DNA from: Salegentibacter sp. Hel_I_6
GTDB lineage: Bacteria; Bacteroidota; Bacteroidia; Flavobacteriales; Flavobacteriaceae
Assembly (NCBI RefSeq): GCF_000745315.1
Contig: NZ_JQNQ01000001.1
Location: forward strand, 3,472,001 to 3,536,000
DNA: 64,000 bases
Direction of reading: 5' to 3'
Part shown: one piece after another, positions 42,548 to 51,488 of the stretch
How the letters are laid out: every line of letters starts with the position of its first letter
Numbering within the stretch: the first letter of the stretch is position 1
Notes under the pieces: generated by a model
What the model was told of the DNA's origin: nothing
Databases searched by the model: none
The model's input: the letters and a program-made list of their open reading frames with translations, nothing else
Made by a program: the position numbers and the translations under genes

Positions 42548-43618
42548 ATGAGAGTTAAAATTCTACTGCTATTTACCTTAATATTTACTTCAGCATATTC
42601 GCAATCTACCAATTATCAAATCAAAAGCTATTTAGATAGCATCGATGGTTCAAAGTTTTCAGGAACAATATTAGTAGCGAAGGATGATAAAATAATTGAG
42701 GAAAGGGCTTATGGACTATCAAGTATAGAATACGACGTAAAAAATAAAATTGATACTAAATTCAATATAGCCTCAATTACAAAATCATTTACGGCTGTGG
42801 GTGTTCTCAAGCTTTATGAAGAAGGAAAAATTGATTTAAATAAACCAATTGGAAATTACTTAGATAATTATCCTAACCAAAAAGTATTAGATTCCGTAAC
42901 AGTCCATCACTTACTTACCCATACGGCCGGTACAAAAGCTATTTACGGAGAGGAATATCAAAGCTCTAATAAAAACAAGTATAGAGCACTTGATGATTAT
43001 TTACCTTTATTTGCCAACGATTCATTAGCATTTTCTCCTGGAAGTAAATATGAATATAATGGAGGAGGTTTTGTTTTATTAGGTTTAATAATACAGAAGG
43101 TAACCGGAGAAAATTATTATGACTATTTGAAAAAAAATATCTTTAGACCATTAAATATGGGTGATACCGAAGCACCTGAAATAGACGGGCTTAACTATAA
43201 TACAGCTAATGGCTACTCTATTTACTTACGTGAAGACGAATCTTTAGCTCAAAATGATTATTTATTATCAAAGGCTTCAGGAGCATCAGGCTATTATTCA
43301 ACCGCTAAAGATCTTTTTAAATTTTCAAAAGCTTTGAGAAATCATAATCTCCTGAGAAAGGAAACTACAGATCTTATGCTACAACCCAAAGTTAAAGGTT
43401 ACAATACCCACCTGGGCTACGGAATTGATGTAGATAAAAGATATGAAGAAACCATTATTGGACATCTTGGCGGTTGGTATGGAATAAGATGTGAATGGAT
43501 GGATTTTTTAGATTCTGGCTACACGGTAATCATTTTATCCAATATTGATAATGATGGGAAGGAAGAGGTTTCCAATTTTTTTAGGTCTACGATTACTAAA
43601 AAGAAAGCATTAAATTGA
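42548..43618 (+). CDS. Serine hydrolase, class C beta-lactamase family (first of pair)
   Basis: The 356-residue protein has a signal peptide (1-18, ending SAYS) and a beta-lactamase/DD-peptidase-type fold (PF00144): nucleophile motif SITK (S76-K79) in FNIASITKSFTA, HHLLTHTAGT, PGSKYEYNGGGFVLLG and GHLGGWYG. The family's YxN motif is altered: Tyr170 is kept but the Asn place is Gly. A peptidase or esterase on peptidoglycan-derived or small substrates is more likely than antibiotic resistance. A close paralogue follows directly. Confidence 0.88.
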   Translation: MRVKILLLFTLIFTSAYSQSTNYQIKSYLDSIDGSKFSGTILVAKDDKIIEERAYGLSSIEYDVKNKIDTKFNIASITKSFTAVGVLKLYEEGKIDLNKPIGNYLDNYPNQKVLDSVTVHHLLTHTAGTKAIYGEEYQSSNKNKYRALDDYLPLFANDSLAFSPGSKYEYNGGGFVLLGLIIQKVTGENYYDYLKKNIFRPLNMGDTEAPEIDGLNYNTANGYSIYLREDESLAQNDYLLSKASGASGYYSTAKDLFKFSKALRNHNLLRKETTDLMLQPKVKGYNTHLGYGIDVDKRYEETIIGHLGGWYGIRCEWMDFLDSGYTVIILSNIDNDGKEEVSNFFRSTITKKKALN

Positions 43619-43623
43619 AATTT

Positions 43624-44721
43624 ATGAAAGCTTCAAAAGCCTTAATAGCTTTATTTATAATATTTTATACTTCAATTAGTTCCTCTCAAAGTGATTTGAA
43701 GATAGAAGAAAAAATAGATTCATTTTTGAATGAATTATCTGGAGATGATTTTTCAGGAACAATACTGGTTGCACAAAAGGATAAAATAATTGCCGAACGG
43801 GCTTATGGACTTTCAAGTATAGAATATGATGTGAAAAACAACATTGATACTAAATTTAATATCGCTTCTATTACAAAAATGTTTACGGCAGTGGCAGCTT
43901 TACAACTGTATGAACAGGGTGAAATTGCGTTAAAGAAACCAATAGGGGAGTACTTACCGGATTACCCAAATGAAACCGTTAGGAATTCCGTTACAGTCCA
44001 TCAACTTTTAACGCATACTTCGGGATTGAACAACTTCTATGTGAATGATTTAGATAAAATCAAAAATTCACATTACCATAAAATATCAGATTTTGTACCA
44101 TTATTTGCAAATGATACGCTACTATCTAAACCAGGAACTCAATATGATTATAGCGGAACTGGATTTGTGGTTCTGGGATTAATTATCGAGAAAGTTTCCG
44201 GAGAAAATTATTACGATTATATAAGAAAGCATATTCTGGAGCCTTCAGAGATGATCGCAACCTCGGAAATTGCCGTAGATTCAGTCGTGAAAAATAAAGC
44301 AAGCGGATATACTTCACATTTTGGTCAGAACAAAACCCTGAAGAAAAATGAGTATTACTTGACCAAAGCATCCCCAGCCGGATTTTATTATTCTACGGTT
44401 GGAGATTTATTTAAGTTTTCAAAAGCTTTGAGAAATCACAAGTTATTAAACAATGAAACAACATCTTTGATGTTGGAGCCAAAAGTAAAAGGCTATAACA
44501 CCCACTTAGGATATGGAATTGATATTGATAATAGATACAACCAAACCATAATTGGGCACAGCGGCGGTTGGTACGGTATTCACGCTGAACTTATAGATTT
44601 TACAGAAGATAATTACACGGTAGTTATATTATCGAATATTGATGATGGCGGGAAAACCGGGGCTTCTAAAGTAGTAGATTTCTTTAAAAATTTGATAGCT
44701 GATAAACAAAGCACAGAATAA
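43624..44721 (+). CDS. Serine hydrolase, class C beta-lactamase family (second of pair)
   Basis: A paralogue of the preceding gene with the same motifs: FNIASITKMFTAVAALQLYE, HQLLTHTSGL, PGTQYDYSGTGFVVLG (Y-S-G in place of YxN) and GHSGGWYGIHAE. I prefer the ATG at 43624; a TTG at 43615 overlaps the upstream stop and would add three residues. The signal peptide ends near SSSQ. The two proteins share long identical segments such as RAYGLSSIEYDVK, so this is a tandem duplication with divergence in the lid region (residues about 130-240). Confidence 0.87.
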   Translation: MKASKALIALFIIFYTSISSSQSDLKIEEKIDSFLNELSGDDFSGTILVAQKDKIIAERAYGLSSIEYDVKNNIDTKFNIASITKMFTAVAALQLYEQGEIALKKPIGEYLPDYPNETVRNSVTVHQLLTHTSGLNNFYVNDLDKIKNSHYHKISDFVPLFANDTLLSKPGTQYDYSGTGFVVLGLIIEKVSGENYYDYIRKHILEPSEMIATSEIAVDSVVKNKASGYTSHFGQNKTLKKNEYYLTKASPAGFYYSTVGDLFKFSKALRNHKLLNNETTSLMLEPKVKGYNTHLGYGIDIDNRYNQTIIGHSGGWYGIHAELIDFTEDNYTVVILSNIDDGGKTGASKVVDFFKNLIADKQSTE

Positions 44722-45022
44722 AAATAAACCTGCGTAGAATCTAAACTCCTTGCTTCCTTGCAACTCCGAAAGAAAATGAAGAGTCTTTCCTTAGGAGGCT
44801 TGTTAAAATGAATTATTTGTTTATGAAAACCTTGATACTTTTTTTGATAAATTGGTACCGAGAAACAATTAACCACTGCTCGGGGATTAGAATTTAGAGG
44901 TGTGGATATTCTCGACGATTTTACTTGAAATAACAGCGTAAAAACGTACAGAATATAAAAGAATTATCCAGAGTTAATAATTATTATTTAGGCTGAAAAA
45001 AATCCAAATTTAACTATACAAT
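44722..45022. other. Intergenic region, nothing recognised
   Basis: The gap of 301 bp between the hydrolase pair and the first acetyltransferase is AT-rich. I see no gene, hairpin with T-run or repeat that I can support. Confidence 0.4.
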
Positions 45023-45544
45023 TTGAAAGAAATTGCAAACATAAAAACCGACCGGCTTTTACTTAGGGGGATAAGAGCTTCCGATATTGAAAACATCCAT
45101 AAAGGGCTTTCCAATCCGGAGGTGATCAAACATTACGGGGTAAGTTTTGAAAGCCTGGAAGCTACAAGAGAGCAAATGGATTGGTTTGCTGATTCCAGGC
45201 AATTTTGGTGGGCAATTTGCTCTCCTGATAATAAATTATTCTATGGAGCTGGCGGTTTAAATGATTTATCTTTAGAACATAAAAAGGCAGAGATCGGGCT
45301 TTGGTTATTGCCAGATTTTTGGGGTAAAGGAATTATGACAGAGGCAATGCCATTAATTTGCAATTTCGGTTTTGAAAAACTTGGTATTCATCGCATTGAA
45401 GGTTTTGTGAATACCGATAATAGAAACTGTAAAAAGGCTATGGCAAAACTCGATTTCCAGCACGAAGGAACGATGAAAGAGTGTGAAGTAAAAAATGGAC
45501 AATTTTTAAGTGTTGATATTTACGCAAAGCTAAAGACGAGCTAG
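45023..45544 (+). CDS. GNAT N-acetyltransferase, RimJ/RimL type
   Basis: The 173-residue protein has the layout of RimJ/RimL-type GNATs: TDRLLLRGIRASDIENIHK at the N-terminus, EIGLWLLPDFWGKGIMTEA (motif A, acetyl-CoA pyrophosphate loop WGKGIMTEA) and HRIEGFVNTDNRNCKKAMAKLDF (motif B). Such enzymes transfer acetyl from acetyl-CoA to protein N-termini or small amines. The start is a TTG; no ATG exists that would keep the first strand, so the TTG or another weak start is used. It is the first of three unrelated-by-tandem GNAT genes within 2 kb. Confidence 0.85.
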   Translation: MKEIANIKTDRLLLRGIRASDIENIHKGLSNPEVIKHYGVSFESLEATREQMDWFADSRQFWWAICSPDNKLFYGAGGLNDLSLEHKKAEIGLWLLPDFWGKGIMTEAMPLICNFGFEKLGIHRIEGFVNTDNRNCKKAMAKLDFQHEGTMKECEVKNGQFLSVDIYAKLKTS

Positions 45545-45589
45545 TAACCGTTTATAGCAAAGAATAAGTAATTAACCTACTTTGAGACA

Positions 45590-45787
45590 ATGTCTCCTGG
45601 AGTATCCAGGATTTCAAATAGAGAAGTACATCATATTTGTGGAGCAATGAATTTCACCCATTACGAAAATATGGTGAACTTATATAAATTAATAGGAAAG
45701 GGAAGATTTCGCTTTATTGGATTACCATTAAAAATACGCGGCGGCACAGGTTCACCGGTTCGGGCCGTGGCTATTTTTGAGAATTAG
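45590..45787 (+). pseudogene. C-terminal remnant of a cyclase-family (PF04199) gene
   Basis: The 65-residue frame ends with KGRFRFIGLPLKIRGGTGSP and RAVAIFEN, the well-conserved C-terminus of the cyclase/arylformamidase family. The phrase HHICGAMNFTHYENMVNLYKL matches the preceding helix-strand region. Normal members have over 200 residues and a metal-binding HxxxDxxxH motif, absent here. The rest of the gene is missing upstream. Confidence 0.7.
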
Positions 45788-45850
45788 AAGCTAATCACTT
45801 GTATTTTTAATTAAGCCACTAAAATTTATGAAAATTTTCAAAATTCTAAT

Positions 45851-46408
45851 ATGAGTATTAAATTTCAAACTAATCGCCTACTCATAACACCTATTTCCTT
45901 ATCAGATTTAGATAAGATACACAATCTACATTCGCTTCCCGAAACTGATAAATTCAATACGCTAGGCATTCCTGAAAATATTAATCAAACAGAAAAAATA
46001 ATTAAAGATTGGATTGAAAAGAATAACAATCCAGAAAAGAAAAATCTTACATTCAAAGTGGAATTATTAGAAAACGAATCATTTATTGGTTTGATATCAT
46101 TGAATTTGGGTAAACCTAAATTTAAAAATGCAGAAGTCTGGTATAAATTTCATTCTGATTTTTGGAATAAAGGCTATGCAACGGAATCTTTAAATAGAAT
46201 CCTGACTTTCGGATTTGAGGAACTTAAATTACATAGGATTGAAGCTGGATGTGCAGTAGATAATATAGGCAGTATGCGTACCTTAGAAAAAGTTGGTATG
46301 CTTAGAGAGGGAAGAAAACGAAAAGTTTTACCTCTAAAAGACGGTTGGTCTGATACTTTTGAATATGCTATTTTAGAGGCTGACTTTAATAATACCAGTA
46401 AGCAATAG
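45851..46408 (+). CDS. GNAT N-acetyltransferase
   Basis: The 185-residue GNAT has FQTNRLLITPISLSDLDKIH, AEVWYKFHSDFWNKGYATES (motif A) and HRIEAGCAVDNIGSMRTLEKV with GMLREGRKRKVLPLKDGWSD, the common RimJ-type ending. Length is normal and the frame is intact. It is not especially close to its GNAT neighbours, so this is a local gathering of related functions and not a recent tandem duplication. The substrate cannot be read from the sequence. Confidence 0.87.
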   Translation: MSIKFQTNRLLITPISLSDLDKIHNLHSLPETDKFNTLGIPENINQTEKIIKDWIEKNNNPEKKNLTFKVELLENESFIGLISLNLGKPKFKNAEVWYKFHSDFWNKGYATESLNRILTFGFEELKLHRIEAGCAVDNIGSMRTLEKVGMLREGRKRKVLPLKDGWSDTFEYAILEADFNNTSKQ

Positions 46409-46509
46409 AAAAATGTGGGCTTAATATAATAAGGAATGCTTTGTCCATAATTAAGAAAAAAATAAAACAAAATTTCTGTTCAGCCTATGATATTCAATAA
46501 AAGCTAAAA

Positions 46510-47019
46510 ATGAAATATCTACTTACAGGGGAGGAAACCCAAAGGCTTAAATTCCGGCTAGTACAACCGGAAGATTTTGATTCTTGGGTAAGTTTATTTA
46601 ATGCAAAAGATATAGCAAAACACTTAGATCTTGATTCAGCATTGTCAGAACATGAATTATGTAAGATTTGGTTTAAAAAGGTTTTTTATAGATACGATAA
46701 TAGTTTAGGAGGAATGAATGCCCTGATAGACAAGAAAACAAATCGACTCATCGGTCAATGTGGACTATTAATTCAAACTATTGAAAATATGGAAAGACTT
46801 GAAATTGGGTATTCTATTCTTCCGGAATTTTGGCATCAGGGCTTTGCTATAGAAGCAGCAATAAAATGTCGAAATTTTGCCTTTGAGAATAATTATGCTG
46901 ATTCCCTAATTTCAATGATTCATATAGACAATTTGGCTTCTGAAAAAGTTGCATTAAGAAACGGAATGTCTTTCGAAAAAAGGATAAAAAATTTTAATAT
47001 TTTTCAAATTAGTCGGTAG
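46510..47019 (+). CDS. GNAT N-acetyltransferase, divergent
   Basis: The 169-residue GNAT has TQRLKFRLVQPEDFDSWVSL, ERLEIGYSILPEFWHQGFAI (motif A; the loop reads WHQGFAIEA) and the shortened end SLISMIHIDNLASEKVALRN followed by GMSFEKRIKNFNIFQISR. It ends without the usual last strand pair, though this lies within family variation. It is followed closely by a decayed M20 gene. Function is acetyl transfer to an unknown acceptor. Confidence 0.82.
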   Translation: MKYLLTGEETQRLKFRLVQPEDFDSWVSLFNAKDIAKHLDLDSALSEHELCKIWFKKVFYRYDNSLGGMNALIDKKTNRLIGQCGLLIQTIENMERLEIGYSILPEFWHQGFAIEAAIKCRNFAFENNYADSLISMIHIDNLASEKVALRNGMSFEKRIKNFNIFQISR

Positions 47020-47055
47020 TGTTGGAAGATAAAAACTACCGCTTACAAAAATTAA

Positions 47056-47535
47056 ATAGCGGATAAGAGTGATTATTTTATCGAAAAATCTGACGATGAA
47101 CTTAAAATAAGCGCAATAATAGATGCAAGCGATAAGAAACAACTAAAAAATTTTTTAAGCGCTATTAAAAAGGAAATAAGCGAGTCCGACTTTTCTGAAA
47201 ACCTACGTTCAGTTTATTTTGATATTGGCATGCCTATAAAGAATACTCTAATGAATAAAAAGTAATTGATCCGGGCTACTATGAAAAGCATGGCTGAAAT
47301 CTATGGGGAAACACACCTAATACTTATGTATGGCGTAGCTTCAGGCCAATCTGCGGATGATTTTGCATACTTTCAGGAGAAAATTCCAGGAGTGTATTTT
47401 TTTCTGGTAGGTTCAAATTATGAGAAAGGAATTAGCGCAATGCCACATACTCCAGGCTTTGCTGTAGATGAAGAATCTATTAGGATCGGCGTTAATTATT
47501 TTTCATCAATGATTGTAGAGCGGTTATTTAATTAG
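47056..47535 (+). pseudogene. M20-family amidohydrolase remnant with in-frame stop
   Basis: One frame reads from about 47056 to a TAA at 47263-47265 and continues without shift to 47535. The first part (ISAIIDASDKKQLKNFLSAI, SVYFDIGMPIKN) fits the dimerisation domain. The second part (ATMKSMAEIYGE, DDFAYFQEKIPGVYFFLVGS, GISAMPHTPGFAVDEES) is the C-terminal M20 signature. The N-terminal catalytic domain with its metal ligands is missing. The gene is therefore inactive. Confidence 0.75.
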
Positions 47536-47659
47536 CTTTTTATTGATAGGAATTAATAGGCGCCTGGTACATATTATTCCTATAATTAAAATAGCCATCG
47601 GTAAAAAAGCTTATTTTAGTCCACTATTAGCAGCAATTGAGGAGTCTAAAAAGGAAAAA

Positions 47660-48175
47660 ATGAGCACAAAAAGAATAACAAAACTAATAATAGGTCTAGT
47701 TTTAATCATTTCTAATATTAGCTGTGATCAAATTACAAAGAAGGAAGTTCGTGAGAATATAAACCCAAACGAAAAAATAGAAGTTATAGGAGATAACATT
47801 ATTCTTACCAAAGTTGAAAACACCGGCGCAGCACTAGGTTTTGGTTCAGGTTTTCATCCTTACATCAAACTATTTATTTTCCAATTCTTGCCAGTTTTAG
47901 TTCTGTTATGCTTGTGTTATTATTTGTATAAAAGAGAAGATGTTTCTAAATTAAACTTTATCGCTATCACGTTTTTTGTTGGAGGCGGCATCGGAAATAT
48001 TCTTGATCGTATACTTTACAATTCGGTTACTGATTTTATGTATTTGAAACTAGGACTGCTTCATACTGGTATATTTAATATGGCAGACGTGTCAGTTACC
48101 TTTGCGGCAATTTTGTTCTTAATTAGTTCCTTCACTAGTGAGAGAAAAATTAAGTTAAAAGAAGCCGATGCATAA
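47660..48175 (+). CDS. lspA: Signal peptidase II-like lipoprotein signal peptidase
   Basis: I chose the ATG at 47660 (MSTKRITKL), giving 171 residues, the usual LspA length; the frame is open back to 47543, but that stretch reads as unrelated sequence after the M20 remnant. LspA cleaves diacylglyceryl-prolipoproteins in the inner membrane. Visible marks are SCDQITKKEVREN, the VENTGAALGFG segment, GGGIGNILDRI and the two catalytic Asp regions SVTDFM and FNMADVSVT. Four TM helices are predicted. It lies among remnants and accessory genes, so it may be an extra copy; this cannot be tested here. Confidence 0.88.
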   Translation: MSTKRITKLIIGLVLIISNISCDQITKKEVRENINPNEKIEVIGDNIILTKVENTGAALGFGSGFHPYIKLFIFQFLPVLVLLCLCYYLYKREDVSKLNFIAITFFVGGGIGNILDRILYNSVTDFMYLKLGLLHTGIFNMADVSVTFAAILFLISSFTSERKIKLKEADA

Positions 48176-48223
48176 GACGGTTTATTACGATTAAAAGTAT
48201 AATTCAGGAATCAAAGAGATACT

Positions 48224-49444
48224 ATGAAATTCAAATTTTTTCTTGGCTTATTTTTATTAAGCTTATCTATTTATTCTCAAAATGTCATTACTATAGGCGA
48301 AACCGAAACAGTTCATTCAGAAATACTGAAAGAAGATAGAATTGTTGAAATTCATCTGCCTGAAGGTTATGGAGAATCAGAGAAAACTTATCCGGTTCTC
48401 TATTTGCTTGATAGTTTTTATAATTTCTCCCATGCTGTAGGTACTGTTGAGTATCTTCAGTTAAATAAGCTAATTCCAGATATGATTATTATAGGGATAA
48501 GGAATACTAACCGTAACCGTGACCTAAGTCCAGATTCACCAGAACTTAGTAGGGAAGAACGAGAAAGAATGGGAGTATCTGGCGAAGCCCATAATTTTAT
48601 GACTTTTCTCGAAAAAGAATTAATTTCTCATATAGAAAAGACCTATAAAGCAGCCCCGTACAGGGTTATCTTTGGCCACTCTCGAGGGGGACTTTTTAAT
48701 GTTTATACTTTTTTTAAAAATCCGGAATTATTTGATGCTTATCTCACAGTTAGCCCTAGTTTATGGTATCCAAATGAATTAATTTCCCGGGACTTTGAGG
48801 AAGTTTTTGAAGATCCATCTAAGCTTAGTGCAACGTTTTATATGACCCTTGCAAATGAAAACAAAGGAAATATGCGCGGAAACGTTCTGAAATTAAGCGG
48901 AGAATTCAATAATTATATTAATGCTCATAAAGAGGCCGATCTTCGTTTTAAATATGAACCTATGCCTGAAGAATCTCATGGTACTGTAGGTTTACCATCA
49001 ATTTTTTCTGGTCTACGTTTTATTTTTGAACCTACGCAATATGAAATACCCCGAACAAAAGAGGAAATTATGGTGCAAGGAGGACCGGAAGCTGCTATCC
49101 AAAATACAGTCACCTATTTTGATGAATTAACTGAGAAATATAAGTTTGAAGTTACCAATGAAAATGCTTTGACAGATTTAGGGTATGCTTTTTTGAGATT
49201 AGAAGAATACAAGGAGTATTCGGTAAATGCTTTTAAAGCCAATGTAGAAGCCAGGCCGGAATCTTACGAGGCTTATTCTAGTTTAGGAATGGCTTATGAG
49301 GAAAATGGTGAATTGCAAAAAGCAAAAGCTAATTACGAAAAAGCCTTAAGCCTGGTTATGGAAACAGACGACCCGGAATGGGAATTTTATAAGGCAGATT
49401 TGGAGAATTTAAAAAGGAAAATAAAGCAAAAGGCCGATAATTAG
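48224..49444 (+). CDS. Exported alpha/beta-hydrolase esterase with TPR tail
   Basis: The 406-residue protein has a signal peptide (1-18, ending IYSQ) and an esterase-D/IroE-like domain (PF00756): RIVEIHLPEGYGESEKTYPV, LYLLDS, nucleophile elbow GHSRGG, a Ser-Leu-Trp strand SPSLWYP, and ESHGTVG for the His. The last 100 residues form TPR-like helices (LTDLGYAFLRLEEYKEYSV, PESYEAYSSLGMAYEENGEL). Homologues hydrolyse esters of enterobactin-like siderophores or sugars; the substrate is not known here. It starts 48 bp after lspA, on the same strand. Confidence 0.88.
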   Translation: MKFKFFLGLFLLSLSIYSQNVITIGETETVHSEILKEDRIVEIHLPEGYGESEKTYPVLYLLDSFYNFSHAVGTVEYLQLNKLIPDMIIIGIRNTNRNRDLSPDSPELSREERERMGVSGEAHNFMTFLEKELISHIEKTYKAAPYRVIFGHSRGGLFNVYTFFKNPELFDAYLTVSPSLWYPNELISRDFEEVFEDPSKLSATFYMTLANENKGNMRGNVLKLSGEFNNYINAHKEADLRFKYEPMPEESHGTVGLPSIFSGLRFIFEPTQYEIPRTKEEIMVQGGPEAAIQNTVTYFDELTEKYKFEVTNENALTDLGYAFLRLEEYKEYSVNAFKANVEARPESYEAYSSLGMAYEENGELQKAKANYEKALSLVMETDDPEWEFYKADLENLKRKIKQKADN

Positions 49445-49603
49445 GGTTGAATCAATTATGATTCTGATTGTATTGACTAGTGCAAATTAGCAAATAGTGG
49501 CAGTATGTAAAAAGTATTCTCTGTCTCCGCACCGCATAAACCAGTTCAGCTTAAAGCGAAGCTAAACCAAAATGAATTTTAAACAAAAAATCTTAAATGT
49601 ACA

Positions 49604-50293
49604 TTGGTTAATATCCTGGTGTTTTACCTTTTAGCCTTTGGGTTTACTTATACGTTTTTAAAATTTCCAAACCTCATAAAGCAGTTGTGGGTCTCAGCAA
49701 TAGGCTTAGAAGTAAGCTTCAACTGGAATCACGGCTTAGGACTTTTTTTGGCTACAATTATTTGTTACCTGGTTTTTAAAGGAAAATATAAGGTCTCATT
49801 TTTAGGGAATAAGCCGTTAAAAAGTATGCTGGTGGCAGGCTCTTATTTGCTTTATTACAGCCTTTTTGGTTTATCCAACAAATTAGGCATCAATGAACAT
49901 TTATGGGCGTTTATATTCTGCGCTTCTATGTTAACTTATAATATTTTTGAAGAAACCGCCTGGCGAGGTTTTTTGCACGATAAACTGGGAGACAGCCCTG
50001 CATGGTTAAAAGGTATTGTTACCGGAATTCTATGGGGTTTTTGGCATGTGTTGATATTTAAAAACTTTAACCAGTTTGGAGGTTTGCATTACTTTGTTTT
50101 ACTAACAATAATAGTCTCAATTATTATGGCTTATGCGGTAAAGAGGACAAACGCTATTCTGGTTGCGGCTTCTATTCACGGCCTTTTGATTTTGAGGAAT
50201 AACTATGTTACCGTAATTTGTATGGTGTTTTGGACCATATTAATTATAACCTGGGAAAGAGATAAGTTATTAAATCGTAAAAAAACGTCTTAA
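49604..50293 (+). CDS. CPBP-family intramembrane glutamic protease, start uncertain
   Basis: The membrane protein of about 229 residues has the CPBP (Rce1-like) signature: EETAWRGFLHDKL (EExxxR), GFWHVLIF (second motif His) and HGLLILRNN. Several TM helices are visible. Only a TTG start at 49604 is available in this frame. One frame over, an ATG at 49572 reads MNFKQKILNVHWLISW, which looks like the natural N-terminus of this family, so a 1-bp frameshift near 49615-49620 is likely. It is either a real lesion or a sequencing error. CPBP proteins process membrane proteins or confer bacteriocin self-protection. Confidence 0.7.
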   Translation: MVNILVFYLLAFGFTYTFLKFPNLIKQLWVSAIGLEVSFNWNHGLGLFLATIICYLVFKGKYKVSFLGNKPLKSMLVAGSYLLYYSLFGLSNKLGINEHLWAFIFCASMLTYNIFEETAWRGFLHDKLGDSPAWLKGIVTGILWGFWHVLIFKNFNQFGGLHYFVLLTIIVSIIMAYAVKRTNAILVAASIHGLLILRNNYVTVICMVFWTILIITWERDKLLNRKKTS

Positions 50294-50386
50294 GTGGTTC
50301 TCGTAAAAAGCAGTAATATTGTCTCTCTAAACTAATTTTGGATATCTCGGGATGAGATTGTACCAAGTTGCACAATATTCAATTAG

Positions 50387-51325
50387 ATGGAAATAGGGGT
50401 TTTCAAAAAACTGACCTGGTTATTTATATTTGGAATTTTATCGGTTTCAATTTTACCAAATATCTTTTTCGATTTTTGGTTTGTTGACATTTTCGCAAAT
50501 TTTAAACTTCAATATTTAGTAATCTCTGTTTTATTACTGGTCGTAGCAATAATCTTACTCCAAAAGAAAATACTGGCAATCATACTTCTTTCATTAGCAA
50601 TTTGCTGGAATAGCTACTACATAGTTCCTTATTATTTAAAATCCGATCCTTTACCCAAAACCTCGGAAAATCAGCTAAGAATTTCAAGCATCAATTTATT
50701 GTCAAGTAATTCAAAAGTAGATCTGGTTTTAGACTACATACAATCAGAAGATCCGGAGGTTCTAATTTTAATGGAGTTTACTCCAGAATGGCAAAATCAA
50801 TTACTCCCAGTAATTCAGAAATATAAATATAAAGAATTAGCACCAAGACGGGATAATTTCGGAATTGCCTTATTGAGTAAACATAGAATGAAAAGTTCTA
50901 TTGATTATTTCGAGCTAAATAACAAACCATCAATCGTTGCTGATCTACATGTTGAAAATGAGAAGTTATCATTAATAGCAACTCATCCAATTCCACTAAT
51001 CAGCCAAACAACATTCGATAAAAGAAATAAGCAATTAGTGAAAATAATTAATAAAAGATCTCAGTATGCCCATAATCTTATAATAGCTGGAGATTTTAAT
51101 ATTTCTTCCTTTTCAAATCATTTTAAAATCCTTTTAAGGAATGGTTTAAAAGATAGTAGATTAGGTTTTGGTTTATTGCCCACCTGGCCGGCAAATTATA
51201 GTATTTTGCAAACAACTCTAGATCATTTTTTAGTTTCAGATCATATACCTGTTATAGATAGATCTACCGGGCCATATATAGGTTCTGACCATTTACCAAT
51301 TAATATGATAATTGGAATAAATTAA
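50387..51325 (+). CDS. Membrane-anchored EEP-family phosphodiesterase
   Basis: The 312-residue protein has three N-terminal TM helices (about 8-27, 42-60, 64-82) and an endonuclease/exonuclease/phosphatase domain from about residue 98: ISSINLLSSN, VLILMEF (catalytic Glu), SLIATHPIP, LIIAGDFNISSF (GDFN), TLDHFLVS and GSDHLPINM. All metal and catalytic residues are present. Members hydrolyse phosphodiesters of nucleic acids, sphingolipids or phosphoinositides; here the domain would face the periplasm or cytoplasm depending on TM count. An S41 remnant follows 22 bp later. Confidence 0.88.
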   Translation: MEIGVFKKLTWLFIFGILSVSILPNIFFDFWFVDIFANFKLQYLVISVLLLVVAIILLQKKILAIILLSLAICWNSYYIVPYYLKSDPLPKTSENQLRISSINLLSSNSKVDLVLDYIQSEDPEVLILMEFTPEWQNQLLPVIQKYKYKELAPRRDNFGIALLSKHRMKSSIDYFELNNKPSIVADLHVENEKLSLIATHPIPLISQTTFDKRNKQLVKIINKRSQYAHNLIIAGDFNISSFSNHFKILLRNGLKDSRLGFGLLPTWPANYSILQTTLDHFLVSDHIPVIDRSTGPYIGSDHLPINMIIGIN

Positions 51326-51347
51326 TCAGAGCAAAATGATTGTTTAG

Positions 51348-51461
51348 GCTTTATTCCAACCTGAGAATAATAAAATTGAAGTTGACATAACAATTGAAGC
51401 CATAAAAAAAGGAGAAGATGAAATTTTAAAAAGTGCCCTTAACTTTTTACATAAAAAATAA
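51348..51461 (+). pseudogene. C-terminal remnant of an S41-type peptidase
   Basis: The frame between a TAG (51345) and TAA (51459-51461) reads ALFQPENNKIEVDITIEAIK and GEDEILKSALNFLHKK. This fits the last 35 residues of S41 (tail-specific) peptidases (P.IEV..T...I..G.DE.L..AL..I). No start codon or catalytic part remains. Confidence 0.45.
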
Positions 51462-51488
51462 ATAAAACTTTAATCATTATTTTACACA

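Noticed and set aside
44613..44876. Minus-strand frame opposite the end of the second serine hydrolase
   Set aside because: It lies mostly antisense to a well-supported gene and has no recognisable features or start signal.
47543..47659. N-terminal extension of the lspA-like protein by 39 residues
   Set aside because: The extension reads as unrelated sequence and would put a long basic stretch before the first TM helix; the ATG at 47660 gives the normal family length.
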